Source: Pseudomonadota bacterium (GTDB lineage: Bacteria; Pseudomonadota; Alphaproteobacteria; Reyranellales; Reyranellaceae). Taken from it: a DNA stretch of 12,443 nt. The notes beneath the pieces were generated by a model that did no database searches, was not told the DNA's origin, and saw only the letters and a list, made by a program, of their open reading frames with translations. Below are positions 1 through 6,572 of this stretch, piece by piece; position 1 is the first letter of the stretch; every line of letters starts with the position of its first letter. The DNA lies in contig JAEZHS010000592.1 of NCBI GenBank assembly GCA_023436825.1, positions 1 to 12,443 on the forward strand, in the 5' to 3' direction. The translations under genes were made by a program, and so were the position numbers.

Positions 1-290
1 CCCTGATCGAGAACGGCAATGCCGTGCCGCTCACCGTGTCGGTCGAAAGCCCGATGAGCGAGGCCGACCACGTCAAGGCGATCCACGTCTTCAACGAGAA
101 GAACCCGCAGCCGCACGTCTTCGACGCCCGGCTCGGACCGAAGAACGGCAAGGCGATGATCGCCACGCGCATCAAGCTCGGCGATTCGCAGAAGATCGTG
201 GCCATCGCCGAGACCAGCAAGGGCGAGTTCTTCAGCGCCAGCGCCGACGTGATCGTCACGCTCGCCGCCTGCCTGGAAGACCTGACATGA
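1..290 (+). CDS. soxY: Sulfur carrier SoxY, C-terminal part (5' end outside window)
   Basis: SoxY is the periplasmic half of the SoxYZ carrier, which holds sulfur intermediates on a C-terminal cysteine during thiosulfate oxidation. The reading frame is open from base 3, so the gene begins before the window; the GTG at 24 is internal. The visible 95 or so residues match the Ig-like SoxY fold: a LIENGNAVPLTVSVESPM strand, then VKAIHVFNEKNPQPHVFDA and a final strand ending DVIVTLAACLEDLT. The stop overlaps the soxZ start (ATGA), which argues for translational coupling. Odd point: typical SoxY ends in a GGCGG arm, whereas here the only cysteine near the end is in AACLEDLT. Family assignment is firm because soxZ and soxA follow; whether it is a catalytic SoxY or a variant carrier is open. 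Confidence 0.9.
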   Translation, partial: LIENGNAVPLTVSVESPMSEADHVKAIHVFNEKNPQPHVFDARLGPKNGKAMIATRIKLGDSQKIVAIAETSKGEFFSASADVIVTLAACLEDLT

Positions 291-607
291 CCAACGTCCT
301 CATCAATGCGCCCAAGACCGCCAGGAAGGGCGAGGTGATCGAGCTCAAGGCCCTGATCATGCATCCCATGGAGACCGGCTTCCGGCCCGGCACCAACGGC
401 CGCATCATCCCGCGCAACATCATCGAACGCTTCACCGCGAGCTGGAACGGCAGCGAGATCTTCCGCATGGACTTCTCGCCGGCGATCGCGGCCAACCCGT
501 TCGTCTCGTTCTTCGCCGTGGCAAGCAAGAGCGGCAAGATCACGTTCCGCTGGACCGGCGACGAAGGCTTTGCCGCCGAAGAGTCCGTCGCCATTGACGT
601 TGCCTGA
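287..607 (+). CDS. soxZ: Sulfur carrier partner SoxZ
   Basis: SoxZ pairs with SoxY to form the periplasmic carrier of the Sox system. The 106-residue product has the usual family length and no signal peptide, as expected for a protein exported together with SoxY. Recognisable features are the N-terminal PKTARKGEVIELKALIMHPM strand pair, the RIIPRNIIERFTASWNG segment, the SPAIAANPFVSFFAVASKSG stretch and the terminal ITFRWTGDEG strand. The ATG at 287 overlaps the soxY stop by four bases, and the 3' end is overlapped by the probable soxA start, so the three genes form one transcription unit. Nothing in the sequence looks damaged. Confidence 0.95.
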   Translation: MTNVLINAPKTARKGEVIELKALIMHPMETGFRPGTNGRIIPRNIIERFTASWNGSEIFRMDFSPAIAANPFVSFFAVASKSGKITFRWTGDEGFAAEESVAIDVA

Positions 608-1397
608 CGTTCTGCGCCGGCGCGCAGCGCTGGTGTTGCTGGCGGTCGTTTTTGCGGCTTCTTTCGCGATGGCCCAAGTCAGCACGAACAAGGCCGGTGC
701 CGACAAGCGCCGCTCCGGCTACCAGGACATGGGCCAGGCCCTGCAGAGGATGCAGGACGACGACACCGCCAATCCCGGCATGCTGTTCGTCCAGCTCGGC
801 CGGCAGCTCTGGTCCAGGCCCGTCGGCGCCGCCAACAAGTCGTGCGCCGACTGTCATGCGCTGGCCGACATGAAGGGCGTCGCGGTGCGCTATCCCTCAA
901 TGCCCAAGGACAGCGACAAGCCGATCGACCTCGAAGGCCGCATCAGGCTTTGCCGTACCGCCAACCAGCAGGCCGAGCCGCTGGCGCGGGAAAGCCAGGA
1001 CCTGCTGGCGCTGATGGCTTTCGTCGCCAATCAGTCACGCGGGATGCCGATCGCCCCGCCACAGGATTCGCGACTGACGCCGTTTCGGGAACAGGGGGCG
1101 GCGATCTATCAGCGCCGCCAAGGCCAACTCAACCTCTCCTGCGCCATCTGTCATGACGACAATGCCGGCAAGAAGCTCGCTGGTGTCACCATCCCCGAGG
1201 CCCATCCCACCGGCTATCCGCTCTACCGCCTGGAATGGCAGACCATGGGGTCGCTGAGGCGTCGCCTGCGCAACTGCCTGATCGGCATTCGGGCCGAGGC
1301 CTATCCCGTTGATGCCGTCGAATATGTCGCCCTGGAGATTTATCTGATGGACCGCGCCAAGGGCATGGTATTCGAGTCCCCAGGAGTGAGGCCCTGA
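594..1397 (+). CDS. soxA: Diheme c-type cytochrome SoxA
   Basis: SoxA, with SoxX, oxidatively links thiosulfate to the SoxY cysteine in the periplasm. Counting from the TTG at 594, residues 1-28 form a signal peptide (an RRR patch, a hydrophobic core and a SFAMAQ cleavage region). Two heme-binding motifs follow: CADCH (84-88) and CAICH (183-187). The segment RRRLRNCLIGIRAEAYP places the conserved active-site cysteine at about residue 228. The diheme layout and length of about 267 residues fit the family. No ATG start precedes the signal peptide; TTG codons at 570, 594 and 600 are candidates. I chose 594 because GAAGAG lies 10 bases upstream, but this is uncertain. All three overlap soxZ. SoxX is not in the window and could lie upstream. 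Confidence 0.93.
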   Translation: MTLPDVLRRRAALVLLAVVFAASFAMAQVSTNKAGADKRRSGYQDMGQALQRMQDDDTANPGMLFVQLGRQLWSRPVGAANKSCADCHALADMKGVAVRYPSMPKDSDKPIDLEGRIRLCRTANQQAEPLARESQDLLALMAFVANQSRGMPIAPPQDSRLTPFREQGAAIYQRRQGQLNLSCAICHDDNAGKKLAGVTIPEAHPTGYPLYRLEWQTMGSLRRRLRNCLIGIRAEAYPVDAVEYVALEIYLMDRAKGMVFESPGVRP

Positions 1398-1415
1398 ACC
1401 CTTGGTGGCAATCCG

Positions 1416-2405
1416 ATGCCGTCGCGCACGCCCTTGCAGACAGAGCCTCGCCGCCTGCCGCGCCGTTCTGTATTGGCGGGGCTGGCGATGGCCGGGGCGG
1501 CGGCCGGCGAGGGGGCCGCGCAATCGGGGGACGTGAAGTTCGGCACCTCGGGCGAGGGCGGTGGCTTCATCGTCTACGCGGGCGCCTTCGTCGACGCGAT
1601 CAAGTGGGCCAATCCTTCGCTTGGTGTAAAGGCGATACCGACCCGCGGCAGCGTCGAGAACGTGCCGATGCTGCAGGAGGGCAAGCTCGATATCGGCCTG
1701 GTGTTCGGCGAGATGGCGCAGGAGCTCTTCAATCCCAAGGACGGCCCGCCGACCAAGCTCAAGGTGATCTGCACCGTGTACGCAAATCCCGGCATGTTCG
1801 TCGTACGCGCCGACACGCGTTATCGCACCATCGAGGATCTCGAGGGCCGTCCGGTCGTATGGAACGCCAAGGGAGCGGCGCTGGCCCTGCAGGCGCGCTA
1901 CGTGCTGGGCGCGCTGGGCCTCGATCCGGAAAAGGACTTCGAGGCGATCTACACCGATCGCATCACCGACGGTCCGGCGATGCTGATGGAAGGCCGGGCC
2001 TCGGCGTTGTGGGGCTCCGGCAATCGCTGGCCAGGCTTCGTCAAGGTCGCGAGCGATCCGCGCGGCGCGCGCTTCATCACGCCCGACAAGGACCAGATCG
2101 ACCGCATCGTCGAAAAGCACAACTTCATGCGGCGCATCGCGATTCCGCCGGGGCGTTACCCCGGCCAGTCCGATCCGCTGGTGACGGTGGGCTCGTGGAG
2201 CTACGTGCTGGCGCGCCCCTATCTCGACGATTCGATCGGCTACGCGCTCGCGGCGGCGCTGCACAAGATCGAGAAAGCCGGCAGCCTGTTCGGCGGGCAA
2301 CTCGCCGAAAGCACGGTGAGAAATACGCTGTCCTCGCTCCCGCGGCCCGATGCGCTGCAGGGTGGCGTCGAACGCTACTACCGGCAGATCAGTGCGATGA
2401 AATAG
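1416..2405 (+). CDS. TAXI-family TRAP solute-binding protein, probable Tat substrate
   Basis: This is a 329-residue periplasmic binding protein of the TAXI (TRAP-associated extracytoplasmic immunogenic) family. The N-terminus has a twin-arginine pattern, RRSVLAGLAMAGAAAGEGAAQ (arginines 16-17), suggesting Tat export. The mature part opens with KFGTSGEGGGFIVYAGAF, the glycine-rich first strand of the family. It continues through the GSVENVPMLQEGKLDIGLV segment, where a ligand-responsive region is expected, and TIEDLEGRPVVWNAKG. It starts 18 bases after soxA with GGTGG as a plausible ribosome site, so it is probably the last gene of the sox unit. No TRAP membrane subunits are nearby, so it is an orphan binding protein or works with a distant permease. 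The ligand cannot be read from the sequence; a sulfur compound or organic anion are guesses from context. Confidence 0.9.
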   Translation: MPSRTPLQTEPRRLPRRSVLAGLAMAGAAAGEGAAQSGDVKFGTSGEGGGFIVYAGAFVDAIKWANPSLGVKAIPTRGSVENVPMLQEGKLDIGLVFGEMAQELFNPKDGPPTKLKVICTVYANPGMFVVRADTRYRTIEDLEGRPVVWNAKGAALALQARYVLGALGLDPEKDFEAIYTDRITDGPAMLMEGRASALWGSGNRWPGFVKVASDPRGARFITPDKDQIDRIVEKHNFMRRIAIPPGRYPGQSDPLVTVGSWSYVLARPYLDDSIGYALAAALHKIEKAGSLFGGQLAESTVRNTLSSLPRPDALQGGVERYYRQISAMK

Positions 2406-2805
2406 TGGCTCTTCACGGCGGTTTCGACCCGTCGGCACTGGCGGCGGTCGGGTGCCGGCGCCTGAATCGCGACAGGAACGACAATGCACGCTCCTTGGTG
2501 GGTCCAGGAGAGGTTTCCGGCGTTTTCGGCGTTTCCGACAGAGGTCGTAGCGTCATCTGGGAAACCGACCCCCTATCAGTAGGGTTCGCTGGTGCATTCA
2601 GACGTGCCTTGCCGATCGGTTTCCGCCCGCCGGGCAACCGGGCAGGTCGGCCTGGCTGCGACCGGGCGCGATGATATCGGATGAACGATGCATAGAGCAG
2701 GGCCACCGGGAGGCGACACACGGAAAATATAACTTAAGTCTACACGCGAGTCAACTACGGTACTATTCTTTGTGTCAGTAGCGAGTGAATTGACCGGTTT
2801 AGGTG
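2406..2805. other. 400-base intergenic stretch with inverted repeats, possible terminator
   Basis: No convincing gene is seen. Just after the binding-protein stop, GTCGGCAC (2431-2438) and GTGCCGGC (2452-2459) can pair into an 8-9 bp stem with one wobble and a 13-base loop. There is no T run after it, so a terminator is only possible. CCCTA-TCAG-TAGGG (2571-2584) is a perfect 5-bp stem with a 4-base loop. Base composition changes sharply near 2720, where an AT-rich run (AAAATATAACTTAAG) begins and leads toward the ORF at 2806. This is the visible left edge of the atypical segment. Confidence 0.4.
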
Positions 2806-3123
2806 ATGCAGGCCCGTAAGCTAGCCACGCGGTTTGAGGCGACCGTTTCCGCCCGCCAGATTCCTGAGGCCGAGCTCAAGACCCCGCCGCTATCCCAAAG
2901 CGCGCCGCTTCTGGAACCTGCGTCGATGGAGGAGTCGGAGGAAGTTCAAGACTTATGGGCCATGGACATGCGCAGCGGCGTGTCGATCAAGAAAGCCTAT
3001 ATAGCCATACTCAAGGAAATTGGACTCGCGGATGCCACTCTGCTCGATGTGCTGTTCCGATTTGGACCGGAGCGCACGGTCAAGCTGGAGGCGGCTGCAG
3101 CGCCTCGTGCAGTGGATGATTGA
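2806..3123 (+). CDS. Hypothetical protein, unrecognised
   Basis: An open frame of 105 codons that I do not recognise. It can start at GTG 2803 or ATG 2806; the ATG is used here, but neither has a good ribosome site (the AGG at 2801-2803 is too close). The N-terminal third is basic and then proline-rich, followed by an acidic patch (PASMEESEEVQDLW) and a more ordered, probably helical end around VSIKKAYIAILKEIGLADAT and LLDVLFRFGPERTVKLE. There is no signal peptide or membrane segment. It stands alone, downstream of an AT-rich stretch that could hold its promoter (TACTAT at 2761 is a possible -10). Codon use is less G/C-biased than in the sox genes. It may be a genuine small gene of the inserted segment or a chance frame. 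Confidence 0.45.
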   Translation: MQARKLATRFEATVSARQIPEAELKTPPLSQSAPLLEPASMEESEEVQDLWAMDMRSGVSIKKAYIAILKEIGLADATLLDVLFRFGPERTVKLEAAAAPRAVDD

Positions 3124-3211
3124 CAGCATGCAATCAGTTGCAAGCTCAAGGCAGTGAGCGCTCCCGCGCGAGGTGCCGCTCATCAATCTGCAAACGGGGT
3201 CCAAGGTTGGC

Positions 3212-3313
3212 ATGATGCCGGTGCCGGTGTTTGGGCTCACGCTTACTCCGCTCGGGTGGGATCTGATGGACGCATGTTCGGGCGGCAAGGAGAAGGCGCC
3301 GCAGAAGCCATGA
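3212..3313 (+). CDS. Possible micro-ORF, 33 codons, unknown
   Basis: A short open frame starting at ATG 3212, preceded by AAGG five bases upstream. It can be extended to GTG 3173 in the same frame (46 codons). The peptide has a hydrophobic first half (MMPVPVFGLTLTPLGWDL) and a charged tail (ACSGGKEKAPQKP). The residue pattern looks more protein-like than the other frames here, but length and lack of recognition keep confidence low. Its 3' part overlaps a minus-strand frame (3243-3431), so at most one is likely real. Confidence 0.2.
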   Translation: MMPVPVFGLTLTPLGWDLMDACSGGKEKAPQKP

Positions 3314-3434
3314 ATATGTAAGTTCCGTAAGACCGGGCATGACGAAGTCTTCCCACCGGGGCCTTTGTAGCGCGACACCGTCGCTTGCCTGTCGCTTCCG
3401 CCTCGGCCTTCGTGCGTTTGTTGTCGTCCACCTT

Positions 3435-3569
3435 CTATTGCGTCCGCTTGGCCGCAATCAGCCGTCGTGCCGCCGCCCACAGTGCTTGCCCTGCGGCAAC
3501 ACTTGGCCTGTCGAGCGTTTCGCCGGCCATTTCTACAATCGAATCGAGGATGCTCTCGAAACGATGCAC
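3435..3569 (-). CDS. Possible small ORF, 44 codons, followed in frame by another after one amber stop
   Basis: A minus-strand frame with a GTG start at 3569, a GAGG-containing stretch just upstream and a TAG stop. The product reads as an amphipathic helical peptide, with MHRFESILDSIVEMAGETLD followed by an alanine/arginine-rich part (QALWAAARRLIAAKRTQ). After the single TAG the same frame stays open to 3243 with a lysine/alanine-rich segment. The pair could therefore be an interrupted gene of about 107 codons, or two unrelated frames. It lies downstream of a perfect palindrome at 3589-3598, and 84 bases past the MFS stop on the same strand. I do not recognise the family. Confidence 0.25.
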   Translation of the reverse strand: MHRFESILDSIVEMAGETLDRPSVAAGQALWAAARRLIAAKRTQ

Positions 3570-3588
3570 GCCTCGTCGCCTTACTTGT

Positions 3589-3598
3589 ACTGATCAGT
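3589..3598. promoter_or_regulatory. Perfect 10-bp palindrome ACTGATCAGT, possible operator
   Basis: ACTGATCAGT is its own reverse complement and sits about 20 bases upstream of the small minus-strand frame that starts at 3569, and 55 bases beyond the MFS stop codon. Short palindromes with this kind of TGATCA core are typical of TetR-like repressor sites, but no TetR gene is in the window and I see no clear -35/-10 pair. Calling it an operator is inference. Confidence 0.25.
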
Positions 3599-3653
3599 GT
3601 AGTCGAGGGCGTGACTTCGCCGTAGTAGGGGCGATGACACATAGGGAACTGTT

Positions 3654-5264
3654 TCAGTGAGTTTCAGCTGATTTTTCGGGTCGCGCGGCGATTAAGTGCG
3701 TAATGATGGGCGGATGCCGCGTGTGTTGGCGTACGGCGTCCTCGAGCGCGCGATCAGCGTTCGTTACGCGTCGATGCTGGCGCAAATGTTCATTCCATGA
3801 TTCGACCAGGAAGGTTTCGAGAAAGCGACCTTCGCGCGCAGTATCCTCGAACACGCCCCACGCGTAGGCGCCGTCGCGCCGGCGTTCGCCCGACTGCTTC
3901 TCGAGGTCGCTGAGGAATGCTTCTCGGTGACCGGGAAGAAGCTCATACTCAAGCGTGACCATCACTGGGCCTTCGTCGTCGTCGACGGCGGCGACCATGA
4001 CCGGTTCGGGCCAATGCATCGACGGTGTCAGGTCAAGCGTAGCCCCTGTCTGCAGCTTCCAACGCCATGTCAGGCCGACGGCAAGGAGCGCACCTGCCGC
4101 GGCAACAAGGAGCGAGGTTCGTAGATCCAATGCATTTGCCAGCTCGCCCCATGCCACGCTTCCCAGGGTCATGCTGCCGAAGAACGCCGTGACATATAAG
4201 GCCAGTCCGCGACCTCGTACCCAGTTCGGCAGGGCGACTTGGGCCGAGATGTTGAGGTTGGCAACTGCGCCGATCCAGCACATGCCCGCGAGCACGCATG
4301 CCGCTACGGCCATCAGCGGTTCATCGGCCAGCCCGAACCCCACGAGCGATGCTGCAGTCCCAACCTCGCTCGCGGCGACCAGCCCGTTGGCCCCAAGCCA
4401 CGCTTTAAGTACGGGCAGCACGAAGGCGGCACCGACCGCACCAGCGCCGATCGACGCCAGGAGCGCGCCATACAATTCCGGCCCGCCGGCGAGTTGCTCG
4501 CGGGCGATCAGGGGCAGCAGAGCCCAATAGGCGCTGGCGAATAGGAAGAAGCCAACGGAACGGGCGAGCGTGGCGCGCAGATGCGCATTGTAGCGTGCAT
4601 AGCGAAAGCCCGCGGCGATGGCGCTCGCAAAGCGTTCCGCTGGCGCTGATCGGATACGCTGTTCCGATCTCCACCACAGGAAGACACCGATTACGCCGAA
4701 ATTGCTCACCGCGTCGATCCAAAAGGGAGCGGCAATGCCCCATGTCACGATGATGACGCCAGCCAAGGCGGGGCCGATGGCGCGACTGATGTTGACACCG
4801 ACGCTGTTGGCGGCGACGGCCGAAGGAAGGTCGTCGTGGGACACCAGCTCAGGCACGATGGCCTGCCATGCCGGTGCTTCCAGCGCGCTCAGCGAACTCA
4901 GCAGGAACATGAAGAGCAACAGCAATGCGGGCGTTGCCCAGCCCAAGGTGACGAGCGTCGCGAATATCGCTGAGAGGATGGTAACCAGGATCTCGAGCGT
5001 CACAATGAAGCGTCGACGATCGATGATGTCGGCCAGCGCGCCGGCGGGGAGCGCAAACAGGAACATCGGCAAGCTCGCGGCTACCTGCACCAACGAGACC
5101 ATTAGCGGGCTGGCATCGAGGCTGGTCATCAGCCACCCAGCCGCAGCGTTGTAGATCCAACTGCCGATATTGGCGACAACCGTCGCAATCCAGATGGCGC
5201 GGTACACGGGATTGCGGAACGGTCGAAGCGCCGAAGCAGCAGTCTTGATGCCTTGCTGACGCAT
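3654..5264 (-). CDS. MFS exporter of the MFS_3 (transmembrane secretion effector) type
   Basis: A 536-residue major-facilitator transporter, probably a proton-driven drug or metabolite exporter in the inner membrane. The ATG at 5264 begins MRQQGIKTAASALRPFRNP just before the first membrane helix (YRAIWIATVVANIGSWIY), which is typical of this family. Motif A between helices 2 and 3 is visible as GALADIIDRRR (residues 75-85). About 12 hydrophobic helices run to around residue 410. A soluble C-terminal domain of about 100 residues follows, containing FLETFLVESWNEHLRQHRR, which resembles the dimeric alpha/beta-barrel tail common in MFS_3 proteins. The frame is open upstream to 5417, but that extension is arginine-rich and non-membrane, so I reject it. 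A tiny hydrophobic frame (5321-5404) lies 56 bases upstream. Substrate unknown. Confidence 0.93.
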   Translation of the reverse strand: MRQQGIKTAASALRPFRNPVYRAIWIATVVANIGSWIYNAAAGWLMTSLDASPLMVSLVQVAASLPMFLFALPAGALADIIDRRRFIVTLEILVTILSAIFATLVTLGWATPALLLLFMFLLSSLSALEAPAWQAIVPELVSHDDLPSAVAANSVGVNISRAIGPALAGVIIVTWGIAAPFWIDAVSNFGVIGVFLWWRSEQRIRSAPAERFASAIAAGFRYARYNAHLRATLARSVGFFLFASAYWALLPLIAREQLAGGPELYGALLASIGAGAVGAAFVLPVLKAWLGANGLVAASEVGTAASLVGFGLADEPLMAVAACVLAGMCWIGAVANLNISAQVALPNWVRGRGLALYVTAFFGSMTLGSVAWGELANALDLRTSLLVAAAGALLAVGLTWRWKLQTGATLDLTPSMHWPEPVMVAAVDDDEGPVMVTLEYELLPGHREAFLSDLEKQSGERRRDGAYAWGVFEDTAREGRFLETFLVESWNEHLRQHRRVTNADRALEDAVRQHTRHPPIITHLIAARPEKSAETH

Positions 5265-5320
5265 TTTAGAACGGCTCGCCTCGCTGGGCGCGCGCCGAGG
5301 CTCGACGGGGCGCTTCTCGT

Positions 5321-5404
5321 TCAATCTGTCGCCCCCTGAGCCATCGAGCCCAACAGTCCGACGACGGTGAAGGTGACAACGCCGAAGATCAGTTGCTTGA
5401 CCAA
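5321..5404 (-). CDS. Possible 27-residue membrane leader peptide upstream of the MFS gene
   Basis: A TTG start at 5404 is preceded by GGAGG at six bases spacing, a strong ribosome site for this window. The peptide is VKQLIFGVVTFTVVGLLGS followed by MAQGATD: one lysine, one hydrophobic helix and a short polar end, like a lone membrane segment or a signal peptide. It lies 56 bases before the MFS start on the same strand, so a leader-peptide or small-subunit role is possible. The frame is open further upstream without coding character. Non-ATG start and tiny size keep this tentative. Confidence 0.3.
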   Translation of the reverse strand: MVKQLIFGVVTFTVVGLLGSMAQGATD

Positions 5405-5490
5405 CGCCAGCCTCCACCTGCTTTGGAGCAGATCGGAAATGGGCGGCCCGGAAGCTTGTCTCACCGGCGGACCACGGGCGACCGCCACCG

Positions 5491-5622
5491 CTAAGTAATT
5501 AACTTGGGAAAGAAGGCAACGCCTTCGCCCCTCGTGGCGCTGAAGGCACGCAGCAGCATCTCGACGCCACGTTTGAATACTCCTTTGCGGTTCCGGACCG
5601 GATTGAACAGAGGTACCGCCAT
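5491..5622 (-). CDS. Possible 43-codon ORF, unknown, may be a gene fragment
   Basis: An ATG-started minus-strand frame whose product (MAVPLFNPVRNRKGVFKRG, then an EMLLRAFSATRGEGVAFFP tail) looks protein-like. The frame stays open for about 20 codons upstream of the ATG, where WTLRPDQIELQGGL also reads well, so it may be the end of a broken gene rather than a complete one. The ribosome site is weak. No family recognised. Confidence 0.2.
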   Translation of the reverse strand: MAVPLFNPVRNRKGVFKRGVEMLLRAFSATRGEGVAFFPKLIT

Positions 5623-5789
5623 GGCCAGCCCGCCTTGAAGCTCGATTTGATCGGGTCGAAGAGTCCATCGCTGAAAGGATAGTCATCGCACCGGCGGTTC
5701 AGCCCGAATAGTCATATCGATCTACGCTAAAATGCCGCGCACGTTGCCTACCGCATTGTGATGCTGACGGCTGGAGGTGGTATGAACGT

Positions 5790-6461
5790 TCAATGCGATC
5801 CTTCATCTTTTTCTGGAGCATTTGATCTATCCTCGTGCCGCGAGGACAGGCGGGCGCTCGGCAGATGCCAAGAATATTTTATCGCCATAACGCGAAGCCC
5901 GAAGCACAAAGTCGCTCCAGCCAGAGCTGAAACGCCATATGGTAGGTCTAACGCGTCGCCAATCACGACCACGGAGGCGCCGGATAACGCTGCAACGGCA
6001 TAAAGGTCGGAACGCAGTACCTGCGGGATTTCCATAAGAAAGACGTCGCGCGTCATGCCGCCGCCGATGCCCGTCAGCATGCCTAGGAGCGCGGCCATAA
6101 TCGGGTTAAGGCCGAACTCAATCGCCTTTTGCGCACCGACGACGGCAAAGAGCGAAAGCCCTGCCGCGTCGAACAGGAGAACGGGGCTTCGGAGCCTGTC
6201 GACACCCGCATACCAGAAGAAGACGACGAGACCAGCCAGGAGTGAAACACCCAAATAGATTGGGTTCGTCAATGCAGCCGGGGGGACCGCGCCAATCAAT
6301 AGGTCTCGGCTAATCCCGCCAAAGTTGCCCGCGACGAAGGACAGAACGAGAATGCCGAAAATGTCGAGGCGGCGATTGACAGCCGCGACCGCTCCGCTGA
6401 TGGCGAAGACGAAAGTGCCAACGATGTCGAGAACGTGCACGAAGGTTTCGAGGCCAACCAT
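5790..6461 (-). CDS. TRIC-family (UPF0126) membrane protein
   Basis: A 223-residue inner-membrane protein of the bacterial TRIC/UPF0126 family (YadS/YicG-like), whose animal relatives are trimeric intracellular cation channels; a YicG-type member has also been linked to glycine uptake. The inverted double repeat is visible: repeat 1 has AISGAVAAVNRRLDIFG and GNFGGISRDLLIG; repeat 2 has LFAVVGAQKAIEFG and LTGIGGGMTRDVFL. Repeat 1 has GNFGG in place of the usual triple-glycine turn. I start at ATG 6461 (MVGLETFVHVLDIVGTF), where homologues usually begin; the frame extends to 6521 with a non-family stretch. The gene follows the M20 hydrolase on the same strand after 111 bases, so co-transcription is plausible. 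The C-terminal 25 residues are hydrophilic and variable. Confidence 0.92.
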   Translation of the reverse strand: MVGLETFVHVLDIVGTFVFAISGAVAAVNRRLDIFGILVLSFVAGNFGGISRDLLIGAVPPAALTNPIYLGVSLLAGLVVFFWYAGVDRLRSPVLLFDAAGLSLFAVVGAQKAIEFGLNPIMAALLGMLTGIGGGMTRDVFLMEIPQVLRSDLYAVAALSGASVVVIGDALDLPYGVSALAGATLCFGLRVMAIKYSWHLPSARLSSRHEDRSNAPEKDEGSH

Positions 6462-6572
6462 GGCAGCCAAACCGCGAGAGATGATCGACGGAAAGCAAAA
6501 CTTTCGAGCGTGTGCCGCCATAACGCGCGCGATAGCGAGTCCGTACCACGCGCTGGCAGCTTGGCGGCATGT

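Larger units (their letters stand above)
3124..3653. other. 530-base poorly coding stretch downstream of the MFS gene
   Basis: No recognisable full-length gene. The stretch contains only the short frames at 3212-3313 (plus) and 3435-3569 (minus), the palindrome at 3589-3598, and long antisense frames that lack coding character. The mix of short readable pieces on both strands suggests decayed or very small genes. Confidence 0.4.
5265..5789. other. 525-base gap between MFS and TRIC genes
   Basis: It holds only two short minus-strand frames (5321-5404 and 5491-5622). No terminator-like hairpin with a T run was found after the TRIC stop. The promoter of the MFS gene should lie here, but I cannot point to a convincing -35/-10 pair. 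The plus-strand frame starting near 5782 behind GGAGGTGG is antisense to the TRIC gene and is not a credible gene. Confidence 0.4.

Noticed and set aside
1035..2489. 484-codon minus-strand open frame
   Set aside because: Antisense to soxA and the TAXI gene, rich in Arg/His/Gly/Pro and with no domain; a typical shadow frame of high-GC genes.
2571..2584. CCCTA-TCAG-TAGGG hairpin as a terminator or tRNA arm
   Set aside because: No T run follows and no tRNA cloverleaf can be built around it; kept only as a note in the intergenic entry.
2953..3642. 229-codon minus-strand open frame
   Set aside because: Composition is irregular, no family features; overlaps better short frames and the 2806 ORF.
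5265..5417. N-terminal extension of the MFS gene
   Set aside because: Arginine-rich, non-hydrophobic, and the family begins near the ATG at 5264.
5758..6003. Plus-strand frame behind GGAGGTGG
   Set aside because: Lies antisense to the TRIC gene and shows no protein-like pattern.
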